From contig CAZUCD010000026.1 in assembly GCA_964618855.1 (NCBI GenBank), positions 1 to 32,088 of the forward strand: a DNA stretch of 32,088 nucleotides. Reading direction: 5' to 3'. Below are positions 8,631-17,390 of the stretch, piece by piece (the stretch's first letter is position 1; every line of letters begins with the position of its first letter). This stretch comes from CAZUCD01 sp964618855. GTDB taxonomy: Bacteria; Sumerlaeota; Sumerlaeia; SLMS01; JANRJK01. A program made the position numbers and the translations under genes. A model generated the notes under the pieces. That model ran no database searches. It was not told the DNA's origin and was given only the letters and a program-made list of their open reading frames with translations.

Positions 8631-10091
8631 TCACTTCATTTCCCTCCCGAATCCGAACAGCCTCGGTGCACCCGGTCCCACCGATGCGAGGAGGAGCATC
8701 ACCGCCGTCATCATGATGAGCGGAATCCTCAGCGGGAAGTCGGTGGCCGAGTGCAGCGCCACCGATGCGACGCCGACGAGTCCCGCCCGAGAGAGCATGA
8801 GCTGGTTCGCCGAGTATGACTCCCTCTGGGCATGGCGGTGCCGCGCCATCACCCACAGGGCCCAACATGTCGCAATGAGCAGCAGCGCTCCCCCGCCCAC
8901 ACCGTGCTCGGCCAGGAACTCAACATAGTCGTTGTGCGTGTGCACGGGCGCGCTTCGGGTCGAGAAGGTGACGTGCCTGTTGATGGTGTACTCGGTCGCC
9001 CCCGGGCCGGTCCCAATCCACGCCGTTGAGCGCAGGCCCTCGATCGTCGCACGGGAGTTTGCGAGGCGGTCGATGGAGCGGACCTCCTCGAGTTCGGAGA
9101 CGCGGGCCACCACGTCGCTGCCGAAGACCACGAGCGCCAGGATGGAGAACAGCGCGACGACTCCCGTGATGATCGCAGTCTGGATGCGCCTTGCGATGTC
9201 GTCGTCGCCCACGAGCCCCTCGCGGACTCGGCGGGCGCGGATGCGGCGGTACTCCCAGAAGGCCCAGAGCGAGACGAGAGCCCCTCCCAGGAAGAGCGAA
9301 CTGCGCGAGAGCGCCGCGATCCATCCGGTCATCGCGATCAGGACCATCGCATAGAGCGGCAGCAGCGGGTTCCTGCCTCCTCCGACGTCCCCGCGAAAGC
9401 GCCTCCTGTAGTGGGGCAGGAGGTACAGGAGCGACATCGCGCACGGTATGCCCATGAGCACGAGGGCTGCGTGGTGGTTCGGGTTGAAGATGGCACCGTA
9501 GGCGCGGGAGACGCCGCGGAACACGAACACCATGACGCCCATGGCGCCCTCCACGAGCGCGATCACGACGGCGGCGGTGAGGAGGAACTTGGCGCCGGTG
9601 CGCCGCATGGCAAGCGGCGCGACGCCGAGCGCGAAGAGGAACATCGCGAGCGAGGTCTCCACGGCGCGGCGGGTTCGCTCAGGTGCGAGCGACAGGGGCA
9701 CCTCGGCGTCGGCTTCCGGGAGGCCCGAGGGGGCAAATGCATCGAGGACCTCCGCCAGCGCGGGCGAGAGGTTCGCAGCTGTCGCCCGATCGATCGGAAC
9801 CAGGAACGCCGCCCCCGCCAGGGCATGCGCGGCGAGCACCACGAGCACGGCGCGGATCGCACGGGCATCGGGGCCGTCAAGGCGACCCATTCCCCATGAG
9901 ATGGCTCCCCACGCGCCGAGGACCCCGCAGAGGAACCACGCCATGGCGCGCGCGAGACCGGCGGATGGCAGGCCCCAGTTCCACATCGCGATCACGAGCA
10001 CGAGCACGATCGCAAGCATCGCGGCGAGGTCGCCGAGGGATGCGGCCAGTCCGGTGGGACGCCGCGTGGCGGTCTCCGGCGCGGAACTCAT
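8631..10091 (-). CDS. O-antigen ligase/polymerase-like membrane protein
   Basis: A 486-residue polytopic membrane protein of the Wzy_C (O-antigen ligase/polymerase) superfamily. About ten or more hydrophobic segments are visible, starting near residues 22-40. Family hallmarks are FNPNHHAA (202-209), LSRSS (261-265), GTGPG (360-364) and THNDYVEF (385-392) in the large periplasmic loop, whose His is essential in WaaL-type ligases. In this setting, beside Wza and Wzc, it most likely polymerises lipid-linked repeat units (Wzy role), though ligation cannot be excluded. ATG 10091 overlaps the stop of the upstream TPR gene (ATGA at 10088-10091). Confidence 0.9.
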   Translation of the reverse strand: MSSAPETATRRPTGLAASLGDLAAMLAIVLVLVIAMWNWGLPSAGLARAMAWFLCGVLGAWGAISWGMGRLDGPDARAIRAVLVVLAAHALAGAAFLVPIDRATAANLSPALAEVLDAFAPSGLPEADAEVPLSLAPERTRRAVETSLAMFLFALGVAPLAMRRTGAKFLLTAAVVIALVEGAMGVMVFVFRGVSRAYGAIFNPNHHAALVLMGIPCAMSLLYLLPHYRRRFRGDVGGGRNPLLPLYAMVLIAMTGWIAALSRSSLFLGGALVSLWAFWEYRRIRARRVREGLVGDDDIARRIQTAIITGVVALFSILALVVFGSDVVARVSELEEVRSIDRLANSRATIEGLRSTAWIGTGPGATEYTINRHVTFSTRSAPVHTHNDYVEFLAEHGVGGGALLLIATCWALWVMARHRHAQRESYSANQLMLSRAGLVGVASVALHSATDFPLRIPLIMMTAVMLLLASVGPGAPRLFGFGREMK

Positions 10092-11380
10092 GGGGGCGGT
10101 GCCTCGGTGGCGTGCACCTCGAAACCCGCGATCGTCACCTCCGGGCGCGTGGAGTCGCTTCCTCCCCGGCGGGTTCGCTCAAGCGAGAGTTCAAAGACCG
10201 CATCTTGGGGCAGCGGGGGCAGCGTGACGGCCAGGTCCTGCCACTCCTCCGCCGCCCAATCGGTTGGCGGGGATGACCAACCCCGGCCTGCGTGGCGAAC
10301 GACGAGACGACAGATCGAGCGCTCCGAAGGGAAAGCGCGCAGCTTCAGCGTGATCGTCGTGCTCGTTCCACTCTCAACCGGCAGGTAGTAGAAGCGCCAC
10401 GCGGTCGTGGCATCGGTGTTCTCCACGTTGTCGGCGTAGCTCAGGCGCACGGTGCCCCGGTCTCCCGGCGCTGCGGAGTCCGCGGGTGTCCGGTAGCGGG
10501 AGGCGACGTTCCGCCCGCGCGGGGGCTGTTGCCAGCCAAGCACGTGTGTTTGGTCGAAGGGCCTCGAACGCAGGCTCGCGTTGACGACGCCAACCCGCGG
10601 GAGGGCCTCCTCGGGCATGGCGCGGAATCCCTCGTGCCAGGCGCGCAGGGCCTGCTCATGCACGAGGGGGCGGGTTAGCGAAGGCAGCATCTCCACGCAG
10701 AACTCAGGGGACTCCCAGATGTCCCGGGGGAGCTGCGAGAAAAGGTCGCGCGTGGCCGCGACGTCGCGCGTGAGCAGGGGTGTGAGAATCTGGGCAAGTT
10801 CGCGCCCCCGGTGGGACGGTCCGTCCAGGCCGGCGAAAATCTCTCTCGGGGTGAACCCTGCGAGGAGCAGCTCGCGCGCGGCGGTGCGGCGCCCCTCGCC
10901 GTCGATCCTCGCGATGCCCTGCGCGACCTTCATGGCCGCATCGCGGTCGCCGAGGTAGGTCCATAACTGGATCGCCTCCGCCCGCTGGCCGGGGAAGTTG
11001 GGGTCGAGCTCGTCCGAGCGCGCGAGGGCCGCGCGTGCCTGGTCGTACTTCCCCGTGAGGAGGCGATGGCGTGCAATGTTCAGCCAGTCCTGCGATGCGA
11101 GCGGATCCAGGGCGAGGGCGCGCGCGAGGGCCGCGGAGGATTCGGCGTAGTTCGGAGGAAACAGGTCGTACTCCATGATGCGCGCAAAGCGCCGCTCGGA
11201 GGCGGCGTCCGCGGGCGGGTGCGAGAGGTTCGAGATGCGGTCGATGCGGCTGCGCCGTGCATTGCGCTCCCAGGAGGCGATGCGGTCCGCCTCCCCGAAC
11301 TGCCCCGCCCCCCAGGCAACCGCACCCCAAGCGGCCACCAGGGACAGGCCGAGCCTTGCGATGGCGAGTATCCTATTCAT
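10088..11380 (-). CDS. Membrane-anchored TPR protein with C-terminal beta domain
   Basis: The 430-residue product has an N-terminal signal anchor (residues about 5-25, ARLGLSLVAAWGAVAWGAG). A TPR-like helical region follows (about 75-165; for example AESSAALARALALDPLASQD). The C-terminal region (about 305-430) is rich in beta-type sequence (TTITLKLRAFPSERSICRLV), reminiscent of a jelly-roll or carbohydrate-binding fold. It has no recognised catalytic motif. The gene is sandwiched by ATGA overlaps between a GT4 and the Wzy-like polymerase. I infer an accessory role in polymerisation or export, perhaps holding the polysaccharide or scaffolding the complex in the periplasm. The start is ATG 11380; the longer frame upstream reads as Arg-rich antisense and is rejected. 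Confidence 0.8.
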   Translation of the reverse strand: MNRILAIARLGLSLVAAWGAVAWGAGQFGEADRIASWERNARRSRIDRISNLSHPPADAASERRFARIMEYDLFPPNYAESSAALARALALDPLASQDWLNIARHRLLTGKYDQARAALARSDELDPNFPGQRAEAIQLWTYLGDRDAAMKVAQGIARIDGEGRRTAARELLLAGFTPREIFAGLDGPSHRGRELAQILTPLLTRDVAATRDLFSQLPRDIWESPEFCVEMLPSLTRPLVHEQALRAWHEGFRAMPEEALPRVGVVNASLRSRPFDQTHVLGWQQPPRGRNVASRYRTPADSAAPGDRGTVRLSYADNVENTDATTAWRFYYLPVESGTSTTITLKLRAFPSERSICRLVVRHAGRGWSSPPTDWAAEEWQDLAVTLPPLPQDAVFELSLERTRRGGSDSTRPEVTIAGFEVHATEAPPP

Positions 11381-12627
11381 CGCTCCCCGTGGACGTCGGC
11401 CAGGGCGGCTGGTTCGGGAGCCCCGGAGACGAGGGACTCGATGTGGGAGCGGAAGCGCTCGACCACGACATCGCGTTCGTAGCGCGCCGCGAAGTGGGCC
11501 GCGCCGCGTGCCCCCATCGCGCAGCAGGCGTCGGGATTGGCGGCAAGCGCGGACAGCGCCGCGGCCAGGGCCGCGGCATCCGATGGGGGGACGACGACGC
11601 CGCATCCCGCGTCCTGCACGAGCTGCGCAATCTCATTCCGGCTGCTGCCGACGAAGACGATGGGACGACCCGCGGCCATCGCTCCGTAGACCTTGCTTGG
11701 GAAGAGCAGCCCGTCGTAGGCCGGCTCGAGCGTGACGAGGTGGACGTCGGCGGCGGAAAGCGACTCGGCGAGCGTCTCGCGCGGCTGATAGGGGAGAAAG
11801 GTGACGCGTCTGCTCCCCGAGAGTTCGGACTGGAGTTGGGGGAAGCGCTTGCCGCCGCCGATGAAGGCGAAGCGGACATCATCCGGGAGCCCTCCCGACC
11901 GCACCGCGTCGATCACCGACTGGAAGTGGTGGCACGTCCCGGCGTTGCCGGAGTACATGACAACGAAGTCCGAGTCGCGGAAGTGGGCGCGGCGGAACGG
12001 ATTGTCGCCGTGAGCGACCGGCCGCACCTGTTCGCCGCCGGACCAACAGGGAATCGTGGCCAACTTTCGGTCCGGGACCCCCTTTCCGAGCATGGCGTCC
12101 CGCATGCAGCCGGACAGGACGACGACGGAGTGAGCCCCCGCGGTGCTGATCCGGCCGAGCAGTTCCCAAAGGAGCCGCGTCGGTCCGAATTGGGCGAGGA
12201 CTCCCGCCTGCAGGGCGATGTCCGGGTAGATGTCCATGACCCAGTAGAGGAACTTCGCGCCGCGGACGAGGCGCGACCAAACCCCGAGCAGGGACACGAA
12301 TGGCGGCGTGGTCAGCGTCACGACGGCGTCGAATCGCGGCAGCGATTGAAGCCTCGCGAACGACCGCGAAAGGAACGAGACATAGCCCTGCAGGCGCTCG
12401 CGATAGCGCGTTCGCCGCTCCTGCGCGATCCCGATGCGGTGAACGTGGACGCCGTCGAGGACTTCCTCCGCAGGGAGTTCCATGCGCCTGCCGTCGTAGA
12501 TCGACCGGCTGCACAGGACGTGCACCTCGTGGCCCGCGCGGGCGAGGGCGACGCACAGGTCCGAGAGGATCTGGGCGGTGGCGGCGAAGTCCGGCGCGTA
12601 GTATTGGTTGATGAAGAGAATGCGCAC
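11377..12627 (-). CDS. GT4 glycosyltransferase, WbuB-like
   Basis: A 416-residue GT-B glycosyltransferase resembling WbuB/WcaL-type enzymes that transfer aminosugars or hexoses in O-antigen and exopolysaccharide assembly. The N-terminus VRILFINQYYAPDFAATAQI is the typical acceptor-domain opening, including the YYAPD pattern. The donor domain shows VMYSGNAGTCHHF, FIGGGKRF and SKVYGAMAAGRPIVFVG. I chose GTG 12627, with GGAACG upstream, because the preceding 24 codons read as low-complexity sequence unlike the family. Its stop overlaps the next gene (ATGA at 11377-11380). It lies 93 nt after GDP-fucose synthase, and that gap contains a perfect hairpin. The sugar specificity cannot be read from sequence. 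Confidence 0.9.
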   Translation of the reverse strand: MRILFINQYYAPDFAATAQILSDLCVALARAGHEVHVLCSRSIYDGRRMELPAEEVLDGVHVHRIGIAQERRTRYRERLQGYVSFLSRSFARLQSLPRFDAVVTLTTPPFVSLLGVWSRLVRGAKFLYWVMDIYPDIALQAGVLAQFGPTRLLWELLGRISTAGAHSVVVLSGCMRDAMLGKGVPDRKLATIPCWSGGEQVRPVAHGDNPFRRAHFRDSDFVVMYSGNAGTCHHFQSVIDAVRSGGLPDDVRFAFIGGGKRFPQLQSELSGSRRVTFLPYQPRETLAESLSAADVHLVTLEPAYDGLLFPSKVYGAMAAGRPIVFVGSSRNEIAQLVQDAGCGVVVPPSDAAALAAALSALAANPDACCAMGARGAAHFAARYERDVVVERFRSHIESLVSGAPEPAALADVHGER

Positions 12628-12678
12628 GCGCTTTGCGTTCCGTGGGCCCGCGTCGGATGTGGTCCTGGCTAGGCTCGC

Positions 12679-12697
12679 GTTCCCCGCGGCGGGGAAC
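12679..12697 (-). terminator. Perfect hairpin between operon genes (terminator or attenuator candidate)
   Basis: GTTCCCCG and CGGGGAAC form a perfect 8-bp stem around a 3-nt loop, in the 93-nt gap between GDP-fucose synthase and the WbuB-like gene. No T-tract follows on the minus strand. It may tune read-through or mark an mRNA processing site inside the operon rather than end it. Confidence 0.45.
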
Positions 12698-12720
12698 AAG
12701 CGCGTATCGCGCGCGGACGC

Positions 12721-13671
12721 CTATTTTCCATGGGCCAGCCACCACTCCACGGTTTGCCGCAGCCCGTCGCGGAACGGGGTCCGGGCGGTGAAGCCGAATC
12801 CGGTCCTGGCGCGCTCCACGTCGAGCATGCGCCGCGGTTGCCCATCCGGCTTCGTCCGGTCCCAGACGACCTCGCCCCTGAAGCCGGTGAGCTCTGCAAT
12901 GAGCCCGGCCAGTTCCCGGATGCTGATCTCGAAACCGATGCCGAGGTTCACCGGCTCTTCGTCGTCGTAGGCTTCCGCCGCAAGAACAACCCCCTCTGCG
13001 GCGTCGCCGACGTACAGGAACTCGCGCGTGGCGTTTCCTGTGCCCCAAACCTCCACGGTCGGACTGCCCGTGCTTGCCGCGGCGGCAAACTTGCGGATCA
13101 GGGCGGGGATGACGTGGCTCGACACAGGATCGAAGTTGTCGCGCGGACCGTAAAGGTTCACCGGCAGGAGATAGACCCCGTTGAGGCCATACTGCCGCCG
13201 GTACGCCTGGAGCATCACCAGGAGGGCCTTCTTTGCGATGCCGTACGGCGCGTTCGTCTCCTCGGGATAACCGTTCCAGAGGTCCTCCTCGCGGAAGGGG
13301 ACGGGGGTGTGCTTCGGGTAGGCGCAAATGGTGCCCATGCAGACGAACTTGGGGAGGCGTGCCCGGCGCGCGTGCTCGATCAGGTGAATGCCCATGATCG
13401 CGTTTTCGTAGAAGAACCGGCCCGGGTTCTCGCGGTTGGCACCGATGCCACCCACTGTGGCCGCGAGGTGGATCACCATGTCGGGGCGGGATTCCGCATA
13501 GAGCCGCGCGACGGCGCGTTCGTCCGTGAGGTCGCATGCCGCCGACCGGGGCACGATGATCTCGGCCGTGCCCCGCCGGGCGAGTTCCTCCACGACGAAC
13601 GAGCCGAGGAACCCGGCTCCTCCCGTCACGACAACACGCGTCCCTCCCCAGTCCATTATCGTCCTGTTCAA
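12721..13671 (-). CDS. fcl: GDP-L-fucose synthase (GDP-4-keto-6-deoxymannose epimerase/reductase)
   Basis: A 316-residue short-chain dehydrogenase that epimerises and reduces GDP-4-keto-6-deoxy-D-mannose to GDP-L-fucose with NADPH. The Rossmann motif TGGAGFLG is at 16-23. The family block HLAATVGGIGANRENPG (68-84) distinguishes Fcl from other epimerases. The catalytic set aligns as T114 in place of the usual serine, C116 (GTICAYP), Y143 and K147 (APYGIAKK). Further support comes from NLYGP, WGTGNATREFLYVGD (209-223) and KPDGQPRRMLD. It implies that fucose, or a close relative, is part of the polymer. The preceding enzyme Gmd is not in the window. ATG 13671 overlaps the GT2 stop (ATGA); an internal ATG at 13656 (MDWGG) is an alternative start. 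Confidence 0.92.
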   Translation of the reverse strand: MNRTIMDWGGTRVVVTGGAGFLGSFVVEELARRGTAEIIVPRSAACDLTDERAVARLYAESRPDMVIHLAATVGGIGANRENPGRFFYENAIMGIHLIEHARRARLPKFVCMGTICAYPKHTPVPFREEDLWNGYPEETNAPYGIAKKALLVMLQAYRRQYGLNGVYLLPVNLYGPRDNFDPVSSHVIPALIRKFAAAASTGSPTVEVWGTGNATREFLYVGDAAEGVVLAAEAYDDEEPVNLGIGFEISIRELAGLIAELTGFRGEVVWDRTKPDGQPRRMLDVERARTGFGFTARTPFRDGLRQTVEWWLAHGK

Positions 13672-14504
13672 ATCGGAAGACCTCGCTTGCGGCGCTCGAT
13701 TTCGCGAACCTTCAGGCAGATCATGTACTCGTAGATGGACTGGAGGAGGGAGTAGGTCAAACCGGGTCCTCCATCGAGGAAGCCACCCTTCGCGAGATAG
13801 TAGTATGCAAACTTGAGGAGCGGGCGTGCAGGCATCCGGAAGGAGAGGGTCTTGAGCGCGCGCCTGCGCAGGATCGGATCTCGGCCGGCGAGCGCACGCC
13901 AGTCCACTTCCCCTGAGCTCAGGTGCCGCACGGTTTCCACCGCCTCGAAGTCCGAGTAGCGGTTGTGCTTCTCGAACCAGTCCGCGAATCCCTTGCTGAA
14001 GGAGTGGTGCACATAGGCGGAAGCGAGCCGCCTCGTCTCACCGTCCACGAGCGTGAGGGGATGGACCAGACGATCCTCGTAGCGGACGCGGCCGCGACGC
14101 ATGAGGCGTGGCAGCCACGTGTCGTAGAGGCTGGAGTGGCGGATCCAGCGTCCCATGAGCATGTTCCTGCGGCGCATGGCGAAAGCGCCGACTTCCGGCC
14201 CCGCGCGCGCGATGGCGGCGGCGACCTCGGAAAGCAGTGGCCGCGGAATCCTCTCGTCGGCATCGAGCATGAACACCCATTCGTGCCGGAACTCGATGTT
14301 GTCCATGGCCCAGTTGAAGTGCCGGGACCAATCGTCGAAGCGTCGCTCCAGGACGCGCGCCCCGCGTCGCTGTGCCCAGGCGCGCGTGCGGTCCGTGCTC
14401 AAGGAGTCCAGCACGACGACATCGTCGCACCATGACACGTTGCGCAGGACCCCCGGGATGTTGCGCTCCTCGTTCAGGGTCAGGATGAGGACGGAAACAT
14501 TCAT
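13668..14504 (-). CDS. GT2 glycosyltransferase, WaaE-like
   Basis: A 278-residue GT-A fold family 2 glycosyltransferase of the WaaE/KdtX type. It opens with VSVLILTLNEERNIPGVL and continues with VLDSLSTDRT, the FDDWSRHFNWAMDNI block characteristic of the subfamily, and the metal-binding LDADE (D81, D83). The C-terminal part is helical and basic, as in relatives that lie on the membrane face. WaaE-type enzymes add beta-linked glucose to LPS core, and similar ones occur in exopolysaccharide loci, so the acceptor is uncertain. Start and stop are both in ATGA overlaps with neighbours (14501-14504 and 13668-13671), so its translation depends on the flanking genes. Confidence 0.9.
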   Translation of the reverse strand: MNVSVLILTLNEERNIPGVLRNVSWCDDVVVLDSLSTDRTRAWAQRRGARVLERRFDDWSRHFNWAMDNIEFRHEWVFMLDADERIPRPLLSEVAAAIARAGPEVGAFAMRRRNMLMGRWIRHSSLYDTWLPRLMRRGRVRYEDRLVHPLTLVDGETRRLASAYVHHSFSKGFADWFEKHNRYSDFEAVETVRHLSSGEVDWRALAGRDPILRRRALKTLSFRMPARPLLKFAYYYLAKGGFLDGGPGLTYSLLQSIYEYMICLKVREIERRKRGLPI

Positions 14505-15061
14505 GCATGCCGCCTGCGTGTGCGGAGGACCCGCGCCGGGTTGCCACCGACCACGGTCCATGCGGCCTGGTCGCGCAGTGCGACACCGCGGGCTGCCAGC
14601 ACGGCGCCTTCGCCGAGCCGGACCCCGGGGCCAACGAACGCCTCCGCGCACACCCACCCATCGTCGCCTATCACGATGGGAGCGGACACAAGGGGCATCG
14701 CCGGATCGTCCACGTCGTGGCTGGCGGTGCAGAGATAGGCACGCTGCGACACGCGTGCGTTCCGGCCGAGCGTCACCCTCGCCACGTTGTAGCAATCGAC
14801 CCCCGGCGCAAGCGAGGCGCCGTCGCCCATCGCGAGGTTCCACGGCGCCCACACCCGCGCGCCCGGATACACGTGGCACCCACGCCCGATCCGTGCGCCG
14901 AAAAGCCGCAGCAACACCGACCGCAGGGGGTGGAATGGAGGTGGAATCCAGCGGAAGCACCCGTGGTATGCCACGCTCCAGAGCAGGCGAGCGAGCTTGT
15001 TGCGGACGGTGAGGCCGTCCCTGCCTTCGCGGTGAACTCGGAGCCCCCGGCGCGATTTCAT
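14501..15061 (-). CDS. Hexapeptide-repeat acetyltransferase, WcaF-like
   Basis: A 186-residue left-handed beta-helix acyltransferase. Hexad-type turns run from about residue 55 (FGARIGRGCHVYPGARVW) to about 175, ending in VVGGNPARVLRTRR, the usual C-terminal cap. The LCTASHDVDDP segment contains the SH(D/N) motif with the catalytic histidine of WcaF and NodL-type enzymes. It most likely transfers acetyl from acetyl-CoA to a sugar of the exopolysaccharide. The region before about residue 30 is basic and variable. Both ends overlap neighbours by ATGA. The start ATG 15061 was chosen because the longer upstream frame is antisense-like. Confidence 0.9.
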   Translation of the reverse strand: MKSRRGLRVHREGRDGLTVRNKLARLLWSVAYHGCFRWIPPPFHPLRSVLLRLFGARIGRGCHVYPGARVWAPWNLAMGDGASLAPGVDCYNVARVTLGRNARVSQRAYLCTASHDVDDPAMPLVSAPIVIGDDGWVCAEAFVGPGVRLGEGAVLAARGVALRDQAAWTVVGGNPARVLRTRRRHA

Positions 15062-16218
15062 GTGCGGACGTGCCCCGGGCGCGGCCCCGCGCCCGACAGC
15101 CATTGGACGACCCCCGCCATGGAGGCTCCAACCGTGGCCACGCCGCACCGCGAAGCCACCAGGGCCCGTCCCCGCGCGCCCATGGCGGACCGTTCTGCGT
15201 CGGACATCATGCACACGGAGCTGATCGCCACGGAGAGGGAATCGCGCCTCGGATCGACCTGAATCGCACCACCGCAGGAAGCGAGTTCCGGGAAATGGCA
15301 CCCCGGTGTCAACACGACGGGGAGTCCCCACGCAGCCGCCTCCAGGACGGCCATGGGCATTCCCTCGCTATGGGACGGCAGGACAAAGGCGGATGCAGTG
15401 GCCAGTGCGCGTGCCTTCGCGCTTCCGTGCAGCGGTCCCGGGAAGCGCACGGCGTCGCCCAGGCGCAACTTCGCCGCGAGCGCCTCGACCTCCGCGAGGT
15501 GCCCTCCCTCGTCCGGTCCGACGACATCCAGGCGCCATCCCCCGGGCCGGACGGTTGACCATGCGTGCAACAACTCCGGGAGACCCTTCTTCGGATGGAT
15601 CCGCGACATGAAGAGGAACACGCGCTCCGCGGTCCGGTCGATGGTCCGGTGCGACTGGATTTCCTCGTCCCCGGGAACGTCCACAGGATTGGGGATCACC
15701 GCGATCGGCGCCTCGAGTCCCAGCTCTCGGAACCTTGCGGCCTCGCCTTCGGTGAGCGCGCGCAGGCACGCTGCTCCACCGATGTTTGCACCCTCGAACA
15801 GCCGCATGGCGACCCACTTCTTCGCGCGTGAGCGGTTCATCGCCCACGCCTCCAGCATCCCATGGGGATGCACGATGAGGGGGGCCCCTGTCCGATCCAC
15901 TGCCCGACGCACGGCAAGTCCCGTCCCCATCCAGAGCCCGTGCAGCGAGGCAACGGCTCCTCCGCGGCCGAGCGACTCGCATAGGGCTTCTGCCAGAGAG
16001 GGGCACCATGCGAAGCGGCGTGGCCCTGCGATCCTGTGCGGGTGGACATCGAGGTCTCCCGCCGATCGTGAGTCCTCCGGGAAGTGTTCCGTAAGGGGGG
16101 TATGGAACTCGACCCCGATCCCGCCGGCCGCAGCAGCCCGCCAAAGTGCAGGCACGGAATGCCTCATGCCCCCCGCGGTGCGCGTCATGTCCGGCGTGAC
16201 AACGATGGCGCGCGGCAT
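15058..16218 (-). CDS. GT4 glycosyltransferase
   Basis: A 386-residue GT-B glycosyltransferase. The acceptor domain starts MPRAIVVTPDMTRTAGGM (glycine-rich acceptor loop) and contains SLHGLWMGTG and VHPHGMLEAWA, a pattern frequent in exopolysaccharide GT4 enzymes. The donor domain has VIPNPVDVPG, FLFMSRIHPKKGLPELL and the EX7E-type SEGMPMAVLEAAAWGLPVV. It acts on lipid-linked intermediates at the cytoplasmic face of the inner membrane. Sugar identity is unknown. It is coupled at both ends: TGATG with the preceding GT4 at 16216-16220, and ATGA with the acetyltransferase. The chosen ATG 16218 removes a 105-residue upstream extension that does not resemble the family. Confidence 0.92.
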   Translation of the reverse strand: MPRAIVVTPDMTRTAGGMRHSVPALWRAAAAGGIGVEFHTPLTEHFPEDSRSAGDLDVHPHRIAGPRRFAWCPSLAEALCESLGRGGAVASLHGLWMGTGLAVRRAVDRTGAPLIVHPHGMLEAWAMNRSRAKKWVAMRLFEGANIGGAACLRALTEGEAARFRELGLEAPIAVIPNPVDVPGDEEIQSHRTIDRTAERVFLFMSRIHPKKGLPELLHAWSTVRPGGWRLDVVGPDEGGHLAEVEALAAKLRLGDAVRFPGPLHGSAKARALATASAFVLPSHSEGMPMAVLEAAAWGLPVVLTPGCHFPELASCGGAIQVDPRRDSLSVAISSVCMMSDAERSAMGARGRALVASRCGVATVGASMAGVVQWLSGAGPRPGHVRT

Positions 16219-17390
16219 CAAGAGCGCACCGCTCGCGCCGCCGCGAGCAACCCGATGCCGCGGGCCCGAAGCGGCCGGGGGCCCCTGTGGGCGCCACAGG
16301 CTGCCTCGGCCGCATGAAGCAGTCCGCGGGCGAACCGATCGGTTCCCCATCGGGCAACCCCACGCAGCGAGCTTGCCCCCATGCGCGCGCGTAATGCCGG
16401 GTCGAGGAGCACCTCCGCCAATGCGTCCGCCATTTGAGCCGGGGTAGTCGGGTCCACCAGGCGGCCGTTCGACTCGCGCACAAGTTCGCGGGCGCAGCCG
16501 GCCCTGCGGGACACGATCACGGGGAGGCCGCACGCCATGGCCTCGTTCACCACGAGACCCCAGGGCTCCACGATGCTGGGAAGCACGAAGGCGTCCGCGA
16601 GAGCGTAGTACGCTGGAAGTTCGTCGATTTGGCGGAATCCGGCAAGATGCACGGAGCCGACAAGTCCGAGCCGCCTTACGCCGGCCTCAATCCGGGGACG
16701 CTCCGGGCCGTCGCCAACAATGACGAGCGAGACGCCGGACATGCCGCGGCGCTTCAGGATCGCAAAGGCCTCCATCAGAACGGGCAGGTTCTTCTGGGGG
16801 ACCATGCGCGCGCACGCGAGCACGTAGCGGTCGGGCAGCGAGAGCCTGCTGCGCCACTGGGCGGCGTCGCACCGCGCGCGCGCTGATTCCGCCTGATAGT
16901 ACGTGTTGTCCACGGCGTCGTAGCCCATGGCGATCCTCCCCGCCGGCATGCCGAGCCTGTGCAGGTAGGCAGCGTGGGACCTTCCCCCAACCAGGGCTGC
17001 ATCGGCGCTGTGCACAACCCATGACTTGACCCACTCGGCCAGGGGGCGCCGCGAGGAGTCGCGCGCCTGGGACTCGGAGAGGAGTACTGTTGGGATGCCG
17101 CGCCCAAGGCAATGCGCGAGGGCGTGAAGCGCCTGCGGCCGCGACCAACCGGGAACCGCGACGACATCGGGCCGGGACTCCTCAATCCGGGCGCACACGG
17201 CGTCGGCGGGCGCATCGACGGACAGGGTCACCCGCGAGTATCCGCCGGCCTCCTCGACCCGGGCCCATGCGTAGGTGTCGCTCTCAGCGGCGAGTTCGAT
17301 CGCATGGACGTCCAGGACGCCCGCCGCGGCGCGGAGGCGCGCATGGTGGTAGGGACCCATGCGGTGGACAATGTAGGCGATCCGCTTCAG
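16218..17390 (-). CDS. GT4 glycosyltransferase, first gene of the polysaccharide operon
   Basis: A 390-residue GT-B glycosyltransferase. The acceptor domain begins LKRIAYIVHRMGPYHHARL. The donor domain contains VLACARMVPQKNLPVLMEAF, VIVGDGPERPRI and the EX7E region SIVEPWGLVVNEAMACGLPV. The start is uncertain. CTG 17390 is preceded at 8 nt by a strong AAGGAG and fits the family N-terminus. ATG 17441 would add 17 residues, but it overlaps the start codon of the divergent gene. I favour CTG 17390, while noting that CTG starts are rare and that a sequencing error could hide an ATG or TTG. The stop shares one base with the next ATG (TGATG). Confidence 0.88.
   Translation of the reverse strand: MKRIAYIVHRMGPYHHARLRAAAGVLDVHAIELAAESDTYAWARVEEAGGYSRVTLSVDAPADAVCARIEESRPDVVAVPGWSRPQALHALAHCLGRGIPTVLLSESQARDSSRRPLAEWVKSWVVHSADAALVGGRSHAAYLHRLGMPAGRIAMGYDAVDNTYYQAESARARCDAAQWRSRLSLPDRYVLACARMVPQKNLPVLMEAFAILKRRGMSGVSLVIVGDGPERPRIEAGVRRLGLVGSVHLAGFRQIDELPAYYALADAFVLPSIVEPWGLVVNEAMACGLPVIVSRRAGCARELVRESNGRLVDPTTPAQMADALAEVLLDPALRARMGASSLRGVARWGTDRFARGLLHAAEAACGAHRGPRPLRARGIGLLAAARAVRS

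Noticed and set aside
11879..13537. Minus-strand open frame of 552 codons
   Set aside because: It is out of frame across GDP-fucose synthase and the WbuB-like gene, both of which have strong family motifs in another frame.
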